Shown here: positions 1-8,224 of the stretch, in pieces
How positions within the stretch are numbered: position 1 is the first letter of the stretch
How the letters are laid out: every line of letters starts with the position of its first letter
Source of the DNA: Methylobacterium sp. Leaf123
GTDB taxonomy: Bacteria; Pseudomonadota; Alphaproteobacteria; Rhizobiales; Beijerinckiaceae
Length of the DNA stretch: 64,000 nt
Direction: 5' to 3'
Assembly (NCBI RefSeq): GCF_001423405.1
Contig: NZ_LMNS01000006.1
Span: 32,661 to 96,660, forward strand
Program-made: the position numbers and the translations under genes
Notes under the pieces: generated by a model
What the model saw: only the letters and a program-made list of their open reading frames with translations
The model's database searches: none
Told to the model about the DNA's origin: nothing

Positions 1-454
1 CCGAGCGTCTACGGGACCAATTCTGATGAGACGCTCAAGCTTCCACGGAAGCGTGGTGTTCTGGCAACATATTTCTGCCGTTCCGTCAAAGACTTACGGA
101 CAAAACGGCAGGTTGTTCCGGGATCATTCGGCAATAGTTCGTCGGCTTTCGGCAGCCGGCCCGACCAAGATCCCGCCGAGTCTCTTTGCTCCGAAAATCG
201 GTTTGCCCCACCTCAGGGTGCTTCGGTGCGACCGAAACAGCCGTTGTCGGAGCGCATCCTGAAATCATGACGCTCAGCCTCAGGCTGCATCACGCCAGGC
301 AATTACATGGCAGGGCGGCAAAAATCGAAGGAAAATACTTCGGCATTCGCGGACGAGCACGAATCCCAACACGACATCGTGGACCGGTCGGTTCGTTACG
401 CTCGCACCGCGGCGCTTGGCGGAAGCAGACTCGTCGCTTCCGCCCGAAAGCCGG
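1..454. other. Left-edge non-coding stretch
   Basis: I see no convincing gene here. The open frames are short, arginine-rich or overlapping, and none has a ribosome binding site with a recognisable product. An inverted repeat (GAGCGTCT and AGACGCTC, 18 bp apart) lies at about 3-36. It resembles in style the inverted repeat at 34240-34280. The stretch lies beyond the 3' end of the minus-strand gene at 455-1084, so it may hold that operon's terminator. Confidence 0.4.
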
Positions 455-1084
455 TCAGAGATGCGCCTGGATGCGACGGGCAATTTCGCCCAGGCGCTGC
501 TCGAGAATCGTCGGCACTTCGCAGACATAGGAAACCGACTGGTTCCGCTCGTCGAAGATGCGCCGGTCCCAGTTGAATTTGCTTTCCAAGTCCGCGGCCT
601 CCTTGGAGGCGACCTTGGTGGAGTCGGATTCCGGGCTGTCCTTCATCTCGCTCACCTTGTCCGCCTCGTCGCGGATGCGTTCGGCGAGACGGCGCTGGCC
701 CTGGGCATAGCGGCTGATCCCGTTCATCACCGTGCTGCGCTCGCCGTTGATGATCTCGAACACCCCGGCGAAGACGCGGGTGAGGCGCTTGCCCTTCTCG
801 GCGGGATCGGCCTTCTGCGCGAATTCATCGAGCAGGGTGTCGACCTCGCGCAATTCGGTGCGGCGGGAGGCGAGCTTGCGGGCGAGCTGGGCCGCCTCGC
901 GGTCGCTGCCCCACTCACCGGCCTCGGCAAGATCCGGCCCGGTCCAGAACGAGCCGTAGCCCAGCGTCGTCACCTTGCGCTGCGGGCAGGGCCAATCCGG
1001 ATCGGCCTTGGGCTGCGCGAGCGCGGGCCCGGCCGCGAGGAGCAGGGCAAGGCAAAGCGGGGCACGAACGGAACGACGGATCAT
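455..1084 (-). CDS. Exported protein of the PQQ-associated ABC cluster
   Basis: A 209-residue protein I do not recognise. Residues 1-23 form a clean signal peptide (basic start, hydrophobic core, cleavage after ALA), so it is probably periplasmic. The mature part is charged and probably mostly helical, with several Lys/Glu/Asp-rich stretches and only two cysteines (about residues 33 and 187). It follows the ABC permease gene by about 10 bp and is the last gene of the minus-strand operon that starts with the binding protein at 6106. Its place suggests an accessory role in that ABC system. No catalytic motif is visible. Confidence 0.8.
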   Translation of the reverse strand: MIRRSVRAPLCLALLLAAGPALAQPKADPDWPCPQRKVTTLGYGSFWTGPDLAEAGEWGSDREAAQLARKLASRRTELREVDTLLDEFAQKADPAEKGKRLTRVFAGVFEIINGERSTVMNGISRYAQGQRRLAERIRDEADKVSEMKDSPESDSTKVASKEAADLESKFNWDRRIFDERNQSVSYVCEVPTILEQRLGEIARRIQAHL

Positions 1085-1094
1085 GGGAGGTCTC

Positions 1095-1988
1095 TCAGGC
1101 AGCTTCGCCGGCCGGTCCGCCGCGCCGGGCCATGATGCCGCGGCCCGGATCGTAGGCGATCACGGCGAGGGTGAAGAACAGGAGGCCGGTGCCGACCACG
1201 ACGGCGCAGGCGACCGGCTCGAAGCGCCCGTAGAGAGCGAAACGCACCAATTCGACCGCGTGGGTGAACGGATTGGCCTGGCAGATGAGATAGAGCCACT
1301 CGCTCGATGCCCGAACCTGCCAGAGCGGATATAGGGCAGAAGAGGCAAAGAACATCGGGAAGATCACGAAATTCATGACGCTCGCGAAGTTCTCAAGTTG
1401 CCGCACCAGCGACGACAGGAACAGGCCGATCGCCCCGAGCATCAAACCTGAGGCCAGGAAGGCCGGCAGGGCGGCGAGATAGCCGATGGGCGGAATGCCG
1501 GTCTCCCAGAACCACGCGATGGCCAGGAAGGCGTAGGCCTGGACGATGGAGACGCTCACGCCCGCGATCAGTTTGGCCAGCAGCAGCGACCAGCGCGGAT
1601 AGGGCGAGGTCAGCAGCACCTTCATCGAGCCGACCTCGCGGTCGTAGACCATCGAGAGCGAGGACTGCATGCCGTTGAAGAGCTGGATCATCACCGCGAG
1701 CCCCGGCACCACATAGGCCTCGTAGAGCACGTAGGTCTCGTAAGGCGGCGTGATCGAGGTGCCGAGCGTGTTGCGGAAACCCGCCGCGAAGATGAACAGC
1801 CAGACCAGCGGGCGCACCATCGCCGAGAAGAACCGCTCCTTCTGGTGGAAGAAGCGCAGCAGCTCGCGGCGCACGATGCCCCCGAGCGCGATGAGGTAGC
1901 CGACCGCATCGAGCCGGCCCGCATGCGGCACGGTCTTCGCGCCGTCCTCGGCATGGGCAGCGGCGGCGGGGTTCGAAGGAGAACTCAT
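1095..1988 (-). CDS. ABC-2 type permease, PQQ-dependent alcohol dehydrogenase system
   Basis: A 297-residue inner-membrane protein with about six hydrophobic segments after a cytoplasmic N-terminus of some 40 residues. It has the ABC-2 family layout, including the conserved region near the MYDREVGSMK stretch that follows the first extracellular loop. ABC-2 permeases usually export substrates or remodel membranes. This one fits the subfamily found beside PQQ alcohol dehydrogenases. The start overlaps the stop of the ATPase gene (ATGA), so the two are translationally coupled. The substrate is unknown. Confidence 0.88.
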   Translation of the reverse strand: MSSPSNPAAAAHAEDGAKTVPHAGRLDAVGYLIALGGIVRRELLRFFHQKERFFSAMVRPLVWLFIFAAGFRNTLGTSITPPYETYVLYEAYVVPGLAVMIQLFNGMQSSLSMVYDREVGSMKVLLTSPYPRWSLLLAKLIAGVSVSIVQAYAFLAIAWFWETGIPPIGYLAALPAFLASGLMLGAIGLFLSSLVRQLENFASVMNFVIFPMFFASSALYPLWQVRASSEWLYLICQANPFTHAVELVRFALYGRFEPVACAVVVGTGLLFFTLAVIAYDPGRGIMARRGGPAGEAA

Positions 1989-2734
1989 GCGGCGGACTTC
2001 ACGGCTCTCTTGTCGGGTTCGGCGACGAGGCGGCGGAAGGCGGCCTCCAGCGTCTCACCGGGCCCGCCGATCTCCCCGGCAAGGCCGCGGGCGACGATGC
2101 GGCCCTTGTGCAGGACCACGGCGTCGTCCTCGGGCGAAATCTCCTCGAAGATGTGGGTCGCCCACAGCACCGAGAGCCCCTCCTCCCGCACCAGGGCGCG
2201 GACGATGGCGACGATGTCGGCGCGCGATTCGAGGTCGAGCCCGACGGTGGGCTCGTCGAGCAACAGCAAGCGCGGCGCGTGGATCAGCGAGCGGGCGATC
2301 TCGATGCGCCGCGACTGGCCTCCGGACAGGGTGCGGATCTTGTCGTCGCGCCGCTCGGCGAGGCCGACGCGGGCGAGCAAGGTCTCGATGCGCGCACGCG
2401 CGGCCACCCGGCCGATGCCGTGCAGGCTGGCGTGGTAATGCAGGTTCTGCGCGACGGTGAGGTCGGTATCCAGCGTCCGCGCCTGGAACACCACGCCGAG
2501 GCCCGCGAGCGCCCGCGACGGCTCGCGGTCCAGGGGATGGCCGAGGATCGCGACCCGGCCCTCCTGATTGTTGTAGAGCCGGGTGATCACCGAGAACAAC
2601 GTGGTCTTGCCCGCACCGTTGGGCCCGAGCAGCGCCATGAAATGCCCGCGCTCGACCGTGATCGACACGCCTTCGAGCGCCGCGCGCTGGCCGAAGCGGT
2701 GGCTAACGCCGGTGACCTCGAGTGCCGCGCTCAT
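1985..2734 (-). CDS. ABC transporter ATP-binding protein, PQQ-dependent alcohol dehydrogenase system
   Basis: A 249-residue ABC ATPase. Visible motifs are Walker A (GPNGAGKTT), the signature LSGGQSRR, and Walker B followed by the D-loop (LLLLDEPTVGLD), then an H-loop histidine in ATHIFEE. The start is the ATG at 2734 because it overlaps the stop of the upstream exported-protein gene (ATGA). An ATG 14 codons further upstream lies inside that gene. It pairs with the ABC-2 permease at 1095-1988, with which its own stop overlaps. Confidence 0.9.
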   Translation of the reverse strand: MSAALEVTGVSHRFGQRAALEGVSITVERGHFMALLGPNGAGKTTLFSVITRLYNNQEGRVAILGHPLDREPSRALAGLGVVFQARTLDTDLTVAQNLHYHASLHGIGRVAARARIETLLARVGLAERRDDKIRTLSGGQSRRIEIARSLIHAPRLLLLDEPTVGLDLESRADIVAIVRALVREEGLSVLWATHIFEEISPEDDAVVLHKGRIVARGLAGEIGGPGETLEAAFRRLVAEPDKRAVKSAA

Positions 2735-3138
2735 TTCGGCAGCGCCCGCTTGGCGTCGTCGAGCGCTTCGAGGCACTCGTCGAACTCGCCCTCCCCCTGC
2801 TCGCGCTCGGCGATCTTCAGCGCGCGGGTGAGTTTCTGCGGGACGGACTCGGCCGCCAGTTTTTCGACACGCGCCTTCACGGCGGCGATGCCTTCGGCGC
2901 AGGCGGCCTTGTCGTCGGCGCGCACGGGCGTCACCAGAAGGGTAAGGGCTAAAGCAGCCGCAACGAAAACCCCTCCCCCCTCTGCGGGGGAGGGTGCCTC
3001 GCGGATGCGAGGCGGGAGAGGGGTCGGCTCAGGTCTTTCCGGAAGCGTCGTTCCCCTCACCCGACCCGCTGCGCGGGCCACCCTCTCCCGCAGAGGGGAG
3101 AGGGGTAAAATCGCGTGCAAGAGGAAGCCGCTGCGCAT
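2731..3138 (-). CDS. Small exported protein with a repeat element inside its signal peptide
   Basis: The predicted product is about 135 residues. The mature part (after VRA, about 58 residues) is charged, Glu/Lys-rich and probably helical. The family is unknown to me. Its N-terminus is odd: a short basic start (MRSGFLLHA), then about 47 residues encoded by a GC-rich dispersed repeat (2971-3106), then a hydrophobic core and cleavage site. No ATG, GTG or TTG lies between the repeat and the hydrophobic core, so a working signal sequence needs either translation through the repeat or an unusual start. It lies between the cupredoxin-like gene and the ATPase gene and overlaps the latter by ATGA. 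The upstream gene's stop is only 8 bp before this start. Confidence 0.65.
   Translation of the reverse strand: MRSGFLLHAILPLSPLRERVARAAGRVRGTTLPERPEPTPLPPRIREAPSPAEGGGVFVAAALALTLLVTPVRADDKAACAEGIAAVKARVEKLAAESVPQKLTRALKIAEREQGEGEFDECLEALDDAKRALPK
2971..3106. repeat. GC-rich dispersed repeat, family 1, copy 1 (within a coding region)
   Basis: A near-palindromic element of about 136 bp with G/C-rich arms (CCCTCCCCCCTCTGCGGGGG at one end, GGGGAGAGGGG at the other). It is clearly the same element as those at 11622-11759 (opposite orientation) and 17384-17519 (same orientation). The centre carries a conserved TTCCGGAAGCG-type block. It is read in frame within the gene at 2731-3138. Confidence 0.85.
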
Positions 3139-3146
3139 GATCAAGC

Positions 3147-3581
3147 TCACTTCACCGTAATCGTGCCGGCCATGCCCTTCTCTTCAAGCCCTTGCGCATA
3201 CCATTTGTAGGCGCCCGGCTTGATGGCGACGAATTCGATGGCGATCTCGCCGGGATCGTCGAATTCGAGATGGTCGGGCGGGCCGCCGCCGTGGATCTCC
3301 TTGTGCTCGATCACGATCTGGTTGAACCAGATGTAGCGGAAGAACTCGGGGGCGTAGAATTTGTACTCCTGCCGCCCCTTGGCGACGATGCGCAGGCGAT
3401 AGGCCTTGCCGGCTTCCAGCTCGATATCCTTGTTCTCGACCACGAAGTCGTTGCCCTCCTCGTTGCCGAGCACGAGGTCGGGCAGGTTCTGCCGCTTCTT
3501 GGTGAGGTCGAGGGCACCGGCCGGGGCGGCGGCCAGCATCAGGGCCGCGGCGGCGAGGCCGAGGCGCGTGGTCCATCTCAT
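3147..3581 (-). CDS. Periplasmic cupredoxin-like protein
   Basis: A 144-residue exported protein with a signal peptide of about 23 residues ending near AGA. The mature part is a small beta-rich domain with the look of the cupredoxin-like fold: a C-terminal stretch ending in PGAYKWYAQG and a closing strand AGTITVK. It has no cysteine, so the usual type 1 copper Cys ligand is missing. His and Met residues are present but do not form the classical set. The start at 3581 is chosen because upstream in-frame codons belong to the 46-bp repeat at 3608-3653. It lies between a beta-propeller gene and a small exported-protein gene in the ABC operon. A possible role is in the periplasmic electron-transfer environment of PQQ dehydrogenases; this is inference. 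Confidence 0.8.
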   Translation of the reverse strand: MRWTTRLGLAAAALMLAAAPAGALDLTKKRQNLPDLVLGNEEGNDFVVENKDIELEAGKAYRLRIVAKGRQEYKFYAPEFFRYIWFNQIVIEHKEIHGGGPPDHLEFDDPGEIAIEFVAIKPGAYKWYAQGLEEKGMAGTITVK

Positions 3582-3607
3582 GTCGCTTCCTCCGGTTTCT
3601 TGTTTTT

Positions 3608-3653
3608 GCATCGCCCTTTTCCGAAAGCCGGCAACCACCTTTCGGGACGACGC
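3608..3653. repeat. 46-bp imperfect palindrome, family 2, copy 1
   Basis: One of five 46-bp copies in the window (also 34294, 43002, 47654, 59064). The shared core is TTTCCGAAAGCCGG, two to three variable bases, then a CC-CTTTCGG arm, flanked by GCATC and GATGC-like ends. It ends 27 bp upstream of the start of the cupredoxin-like gene. Confidence 0.9.
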
Positions 3654-3672
3654 CTTAGCCGGCGAACTGAAC

Positions 3673-4659
3673 TTATTTCTTCGAGATCGCCACGCCCCAG
3701 GGCAGCAGCCCGACCGGGATGCTTTTCACCACCTTCAGCCCCTCGACGTCGATCACCGAGACGTCGTTAGAGGTGCCGTTGGTCGTGTAGAGCTGCTTCT
3801 CGTCGGGCGTGAAGGCGAGCTGCCAGACGCGCTGGCCCACGGGCAGGTACTTCTGCACCTCGTAGGTCTTGGCATCGACCACCGCGACGCGGTTGGCCGG
3901 CCCGAGCGCCACGAAGGCGCGGGTGCCGTCCTTGGTCAGGCGCACGCCGACGGGCTGGATCTGCTCGTCGGTGACGCTCGGAATCTTGAAGGTGATCTTC
4001 TTGATGACCTTGCGGGTGGCGACATCGATCACCGAGACCGTGCCGCCGACCTCCGCCGAGACCCAGAGGAACTTGCCGTCCGCCGAGAACTCGGCGAAGC
4101 GCGGCCGGGCATCGACCAGCACGTTGTCGATCACCTCGAAGGTCTTGGTGTCGATGAAGTGCGCCATGTTGGTGGTCTCGGAGGTGTTCACGAGAACCTT
4201 GCCGTCCGGCGACAGCCCCATCCCCTCCGGCTCGACGCCGACCGGGATCTCGGCCAGCACCTTGTTCTTCTCGATGTCGAGGATGGTGACTTGGCTGTCG
4301 TCCTCGTTGGCGACGTAGAGTGGGTTGCCGCTCTGATCGAGGATGAACTGTTCCGGGTCGGGCCCGGAGCGCAGGGAGCGGACCACCTTGCCGGTCGCCG
4401 TGTCGAGCACGTCGATGCGGTCGTCGTCGCTGGCGCAGACGAACAGCTCCTTGTCGTCTTTGGAAAGCGTCACGCCGCGGGGGCGCCGCCCGACCTTCCA
4501 AGTCCCGGTCACCGCCAGGGTCTCGGTATCGATGACCGAGACGGTGTTGGCCTTCTCGTTGGTGACGTAGGCGGTAAAGGCTTGCGCGCTTCCCGCGCTC
4601 CCGAGCGATACGCCCGCGAGCAGCGCGCAGCCCAGTCCTGCCCTCAAGCGAGCGACCAT
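3673..4659 (-). CDS. YVTN-type beta-propeller, PQQ-dependent catabolism-associated
   Basis: A 328-residue exported beta-propeller. After a signal peptide (cleavage near AQA) it consists of repeated blades of about 42 residues, each with a VSVID- or VTILDI-like strand followed by a P-x-G turn. Examples are NTVSVIDTETL near the start and NDVSVIDVEGL near the end, giving about seven blades. This matches the propeller family found with PQQ-dependent ABC systems. The start at 4659 gives a normal signal peptide. Longer forms add a low-complexity N-terminus without export character. It lies in the minus-strand ABC operon, between the binding protein and the cupredoxin-like gene. It probably acts as a periplasmic scaffold or ligand-binding protein. 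Confidence 0.87.
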   Translation of the reverse strand: MVARLRAGLGCALLAGVSLGSAGSAQAFTAYVTNEKANTVSVIDTETLAVTGTWKVGRRPRGVTLSKDDKELFVCASDDDRIDVLDTATGKVVRSLRSGPDPEQFILDQSGNPLYVANEDDSQVTILDIEKNKVLAEIPVGVEPEGMGLSPDGKVLVNTSETTNMAHFIDTKTFEVIDNVLVDARPRFAEFSADGKFLWVSAEVGGTVSVIDVATRKVIKKITFKIPSVTDEQIQPVGVRLTKDGTRAFVALGPANRVAVVDAKTYEVQKYLPVGQRVWQLAFTPDEKQLYTTNGTSNDVSVIDVEGLKVVKSIPVGLLPWGVAISKK

Positions 4660-4837
4660 CGGCGTCCTCCCTGTCGTCTGCGGCGCGTCGTCTCGCGCGC
4701 CTGCGTCCATATCGGCTCGAGCGACATGGGCCCCGCGGCCCCGTCCCTCAAAGAAAAAACGGGTGATCGGCTGAAGCGCACCGGGCGGTGGATTGCCGCA
4801 TCGCCCGCCGACACGCCCGAATCGCGTCCGCACGCGG

Positions 4838-6106
4838 TCACGGCAACTTGCACGCGGTCTCCGGCATGTCGGCCCCCAGCGTATCGAGCGGCGTGCGCTG
4901 GTGGATGAAGCCCTGTTCGGGCGCCACCGAAACCATCGCCTTGGGCTGCACCACGATGATCGGCTGACGAAGTTGGTGATCCCAGGACCGGTAGGTCAGC
5001 GACACGCCCTTGTAGGCGGGCAGCGAGAATTCGGGCTTCACGAGATGGGCCGCGAGCGTGGCCGGATCGGTGCTGCGCGTCTGCGTCGCCGCCTCGCCGA
5101 CCGTGCGCACGGCCGCCCAGACCTGATAATCGAGCGGCCGCATCAGGCGGCTCGCGAGCCGCCGGAAACGGTTCTGCGCCTGGGCCGCGCCCCAGGTCTC
5201 CAGGGTGGGGTGCCACGTCGTCGCGATCAGCCCCTGCGTGCCGGCCACGGGGCGTGGATCGACGGTGCGGAACGGGACGTAATCGCCCCAGTCACCCTCT
5301 TCGTCGGCGACCACCGCGAGGTCGTAATCGAGCCCGCGGGTGAACACCATCGCCTCGGCCCGGGTCGGCGTGTCGCCGCGGGCCTTGGCCAGGGGCCCGA
5401 AGGTCCAGGGCTTCTCCGCGGTGATCTTGAGGCCGAACTTGCGGGCGGAGTTCCGCATCGCATCCGCATAGGCCTTGTCGCGCTCGGTCGGGCCGACGAT
5501 GAGGAAGATCTTCCGCCAGCGCATCAGCGTCAGATATTGCGCCAGCGCATCCGTCTGCATGGCGCGGCTCGGCAGCACGTGGAACAGGTTGGCGCGGCAA
5601 TCGGCCCCGCGCAGGCGGTCGTCCGGCGCCCCGGCATTGAGGATGACCGCGCCCGTCTCCTTCAGCGCATCGGCCACCGCCAGCACCTCGGCGGCGGGCA
5701 GGGCCAGCACGAAGAACCGCACGCCCTTGTCCGCAAGCACCTTGGCCGCCTCCACCGGGTCGCGCTCGCCGTCGAGGGCGACCTCGTCCAGCGCGAAGGT
5801 CTGCTTGGTGAAGCGGCCCGTGGTGTTGTTGTCCTTCACCGCCATGCGGGCGCCGGCCACGCCGAGATCCTCGGGATCGGCCTCCGCATCGTAGGACGAG
5901 GGCGCCGGCACCGGGCGGTAGAGGATAGCGATGTGGGTCTCGGAGCCGGGGACCGGGGCGGGCGTCTCGCTGGCGGGTGAACCCGGCGGCGGCTCGCCGG
6001 TGGCCGCCTTCGGCTCCTGGGCGCGGGCGTGGATGGGAGCGGCCAGGAATACGGCCGGGCTGGTCGCGAGACCGGCGGCGAGGAGGAGCGGAACGGACAA
6101 ACGCAT
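4838..6106 (-). CDS. Periplasmic substrate-binding protein, PQQ-dependent alcohol dehydrogenase ABC system
   Basis: A 422-residue exported protein of the type I periplasmic-binding (branched-chain amino acid receptor) fold. It has a signal peptide with cleavage near ARA or AQE, then a Pro/Ala-rich linker, then a binding-protein core with a GARMAVKDNN segment typical of the first lobe of LivJ-like proteins. It is the first gene of the minus-strand operon that runs to position 455. Pairing a LivJ-like binding protein with an ABC-2 permease is unusual but is the known composition of this PQQ-associated cluster. Its ligand is unknown. The start at 6106 is preferred over one seven codons upstream because it gives a better signal peptide. 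Confidence 0.87.
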   Translation of the reverse strand: MRLSVPLLLAAGLATSPAVFLAAPIHARAQEPKAATGEPPPGSPASETPAPVPGSETHIAILYRPVPAPSSYDAEADPEDLGVAGARMAVKDNNTTGRFTKQTFALDEVALDGERDPVEAAKVLADKGVRFFVLALPAAEVLAVADALKETGAVILNAGAPDDRLRGADCRANLFHVLPSRAMQTDALAQYLTLMRWRKIFLIVGPTERDKAYADAMRNSARKFGLKITAEKPWTFGPLAKARGDTPTRAEAMVFTRGLDYDLAVVADEEGDWGDYVPFRTVDPRPVAGTQGLIATTWHPTLETWGAAQAQNRFRRLASRLMRPLDYQVWAAVRTVGEAATQTRSTDPATLAAHLVKPEFSLPAYKGVSLTYRSWDHQLRQPIIVVQPKAMVSVAPEQGFIHQRTPLDTLGADMPETACKLP

Positions 6107-6326
6107 TGCCCGGCACGCTAGCAACATCTTGCCACCGGCCTCAACGAGAGAAGCATAAGATTTTCATAAGATGACGCGATTGGGCGAGCATGGGGCCAGT
6201 GGCATCACTTGCCTCATCGCCGTTATCGGACATGCCGATACGCTCCGCCGACGGTTGCCAAATCCTCCGGGACACCAAGTTAACGTCGGTCCGCGCGGCC
6301 CCGCGCCCGTCCGAGGCTCTCACCCC

Positions 6327-6848
6327 ATGCGACTTCGCGCCCTCCTACCCGCCCTCGCGCTCCTGTCCACGCTGAGCGGCACAGCCTCGGCGGAGGACGC
6401 GGCGCGCAAGGCCGCGATCTTCCCGGCGGAGGTGAACGATCCGACGCTGGCTTATGGCCGCAAGCCGCTGCCGGCCGACCAGAAGCGTCTCGACCTCGTC
6501 ACCGACGTGCTGCGCAAGCAACTCGCCGAGAAGGGCGGGCTCGAGAGCGTCGATCTCGCCCCCCGGGCGGAGGAGATCCGCAAGGAGAGCCCGCTCTACA
6601 AGTGCAATGGCTGCGCCTCCCCGATCGCCAAGGCGCTGGGCGCGGACCTCGCCGTCACCGCCTTCGCCGACAAGGGCGCCAACCAGTTGTTCAGCCTCGT
6701 CGTCACCATCGCCGAGGCCGAGACCGGCAAGGTCGTGCGCCAGGGCCAGGTCGTGATAAGAGCCAACACCGACGACGACTGGTCCCACGCCACACGCTGG
6801 ATCGTGAAGAACCGCCTCCTGGCCGAGCCGCTGCCCGGCCGTTCCTGA
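6327..6848 (+). CDS. Exported protein, DUF2380/DUF3280-like
   Basis: A 173-residue protein with a signal peptide of about 22 residues (cleavage after ASA). The mature domain resembles small periplasmic proteins of the DUF2380/DUF3280 type: an alternating alpha/beta pattern, a CNGCAS pair of cysteines near residue 93 and a TDDDWSHATRWIVKNRL motif near the C-terminus. It is divergent from the ABC operon at 455-6106, with about 220 bp between them that must hold both promoters. I favour the start at 6327 because the upstream in-frame residues do not look like an export signal. Its function is not known, but the context suggests a link to PQQ-dependent oxidation. Confidence 0.78.
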   Translation: MRLRALLPALALLSTLSGTASAEDAARKAAIFPAEVNDPTLAYGRKPLPADQKRLDLVTDVLRKQLAEKGGLESVDLAPRAEEIRKESPLYKCNGCASPIAKALGADLAVTAFADKGANQLFSLVVTIAEAETGKVVRQGQVVIRANTDDDWSHATRWIVKNRLLAEPLPGRS

Positions 6849-6893
6849 AGCGGGGCTTGTGCGGGCGCGCAAGGCTGAGCAAGAACGTTCCCC

Positions 6894-7604
6894 GTGTCCG
6901 ACATCGTATCGATTTCTTCCGCGCGTCCCCGTCTGCTCGTCAGCGTCCGTGGGCCCGACGAGGCGCTGACGGCGCTCCGGGCCGGAGCAGACCTCATCGA
7001 CGCCAAGGATCCCGAACGCGGAGCGCTCGGCGCGCTGCCGCCGGAGACCGTGCGCGCCATCGTCGCGGATGTCGGCGGGCGGGCCGTCACCAGCGCGGTG
7101 GCCGGCGATGGCACCGGGCGCGAGATCGCCGCGGCGATCGCAACCATGGCCGCGACCGGCGTGGGTTTCATCAAGATCGCGGTCGGTGCCGCCGACGATG
7201 CGGCTTTGGCCGCGGCCGCCGTGCAGGCGCCGGGCCGGGTCATCGGCGTGCTCTTCGCCGAGGACGATGGGGGTGAGGATTGGCCGGCCCGCCTCGCCGC
7301 AGCGGGCTTCGTCGGCGCGATGATCGACACCCGCGGCAAGAGCGGCACTGCGCTTCCCAGCCTCATGGCCGCGCCGCACCTCGCGGCCTTCGTCGCCGGA
7401 TGCCGCACCCATGGCCTGATGAGCGGCCTTGCCGGCTCGCTCGGTCTCGGCGACATCCCGGCGCTCGCGCAACTCGCCCCCGATTATCTCGGCTTCCGCG
7501 GCGGCCTGTGCCGCGCGGGCGACCGGCGGCAGGCGCTCGACGGCGCGCGGGTAGCGCAGGCGGTCGAAGCCATACGAGCCGGCCCGCGGGCCGACGCGGC
7601 GTGA
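6894..7604 (+). CDS. mfnB: (5-formylfuran-3-yl)methyl phosphate synthase (MfnB)
   Basis: A 236-residue TIM-barrel enzyme of the MfnB (DUF556) family. In archaea it converts two glyceraldehyde-3-phosphate molecules to the furan precursor of methanofuran. Family signatures are visible: the N-terminal strand LLVSV, then GADLIDAKDPERGALG with the Schiff-base lysine candidate, then FIKIAVG, then the C-terminal LGFRGGLC. In methylotrophs it supplies methylofuran, the carrier used by Fhc. The start is a GTG at 6894; the core strand begins about 13 residues later. It is the first gene of a four-gene operon (mfnB-mfnE-DHPS-like-DUF447), and its stop overlaps a possible GTG of the next gene. Confidence 0.9.
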   Translation: MSDIVSISSARPRLLVSVRGPDEALTALRAGADLIDAKDPERGALGALPPETVRAIVADVGGRAVTSAVAGDGTGREIAAAIATMAATGVGFIKIAVGAADDAALAAAAVQAPGRVIGVLFAEDDGGEDWPARLAAAGFVGAMIDTRGKSGTALPSLMAAPHLAAFVAGCRTHGLMSGLAGSLGLGDIPALAQLAPDYLGFRGGLCRAGDRRQALDGARVAQAVEAIRAGPRADAA

Positions 7605-7609
7605 CCGCC

Positions 7610-8224
7610 ATGGCAAACGCGACATCAACCCCTCCCCGCCTCGCGGGGAAGATTGACGGCACCGTCGTCAAGATCGGCGGCAGCCTCGTCACCGACCGGG
7701 CGCGGCTTTGCGCGCTCCTTGCCGAATGCGCGGAGGAGCCACCCGTCGCGATCGTGCCCGGCGGCGGCCCCTTCGCCGACGCGGTGCGCGCGACCCAGGC
7801 GGCGCTCGGCCTCGACGACGCCCTCGCCCACCGCCTCGCCCTCGATGCGATGGGCCGCATGGCCGAGGTGTTTTGCGCGCTCGAACCGCGCCTCACCATC
7901 GCCACGAGCCCCGAGGCCGTGGCCGATGCCCTCGCTCAAGGCCGCTCCGTGATCTGGGATCCGGTCGCACTCAAAGCGGGTCATGCCGAGATCGCCGAGA
8001 GCTGGGACGTCACCTCCGACAGCCTCGCCCTGTGGCTCGCGAGCCAGCTCGGTGTCGATCGCTGCATCCTTGTGAAGTCGGCAAAACGTCCCGTTCAGAC
8101 CGACCCCGCGGCCCTGGCGCGCGCCGGCTTCGTCGATGCCGCGTTCCCGCGTTTCGCCGCCGCCTTCGACGGCGCGATCGTGATCCGCGGCCCCGAGGAT
8201 TTTCATCAGAAGCACGCCGCATGA
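7610..8224 (+). CDS. mfnE: Amino-acid-kinase family protein, [5-(aminomethyl)furan-3-yl]methyl phosphate kinase-like (MfnE)
   Basis: A 204-residue protein of the amino acid kinase family. A glycine-rich nucleotide segment TVVKIGGSL lies near residue 20, a substrate loop VPGGGPFAD near residue 50, and VTSDSLALWLA in the second half. In methanogens MfnE phosphorylates the aminomethylfuran phosphate to a diphosphate before condensation with tyramine. The start may be the ATG at 7610 or the GTG at 7601 that overlaps the mfnB stop. The position directly after mfnB supports a methylofuran role. Uridylate- or glutamate-kinase-like activity cannot be ruled out from sequence alone, but gene order makes it less likely. 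Confidence 0.85.
   Translation: MANATSTPPRLAGKIDGTVVKIGGSLVTDRARLCALLAECAEEPPVAIVPGGGPFADAVRATQAALGLDDALAHRLALDAMGRMAEVFCALEPRLTIATSPEAVADALAQGRSVIWDPVALKAGHAEIAESWDVTSDSLALWLASQLGVDRCILVKSAKRPVQTDPAALARAGFVDAAFPRFAAAFDGAIVIRGPEDFHQKHAA

Noticed and set aside
2971..3106. A CRISPR array or tandem repeat at the GC-rich element
   Set aside because: There are no regularly spaced repeats with unique spacers. The element is a single palindromic unit with copies far apart.
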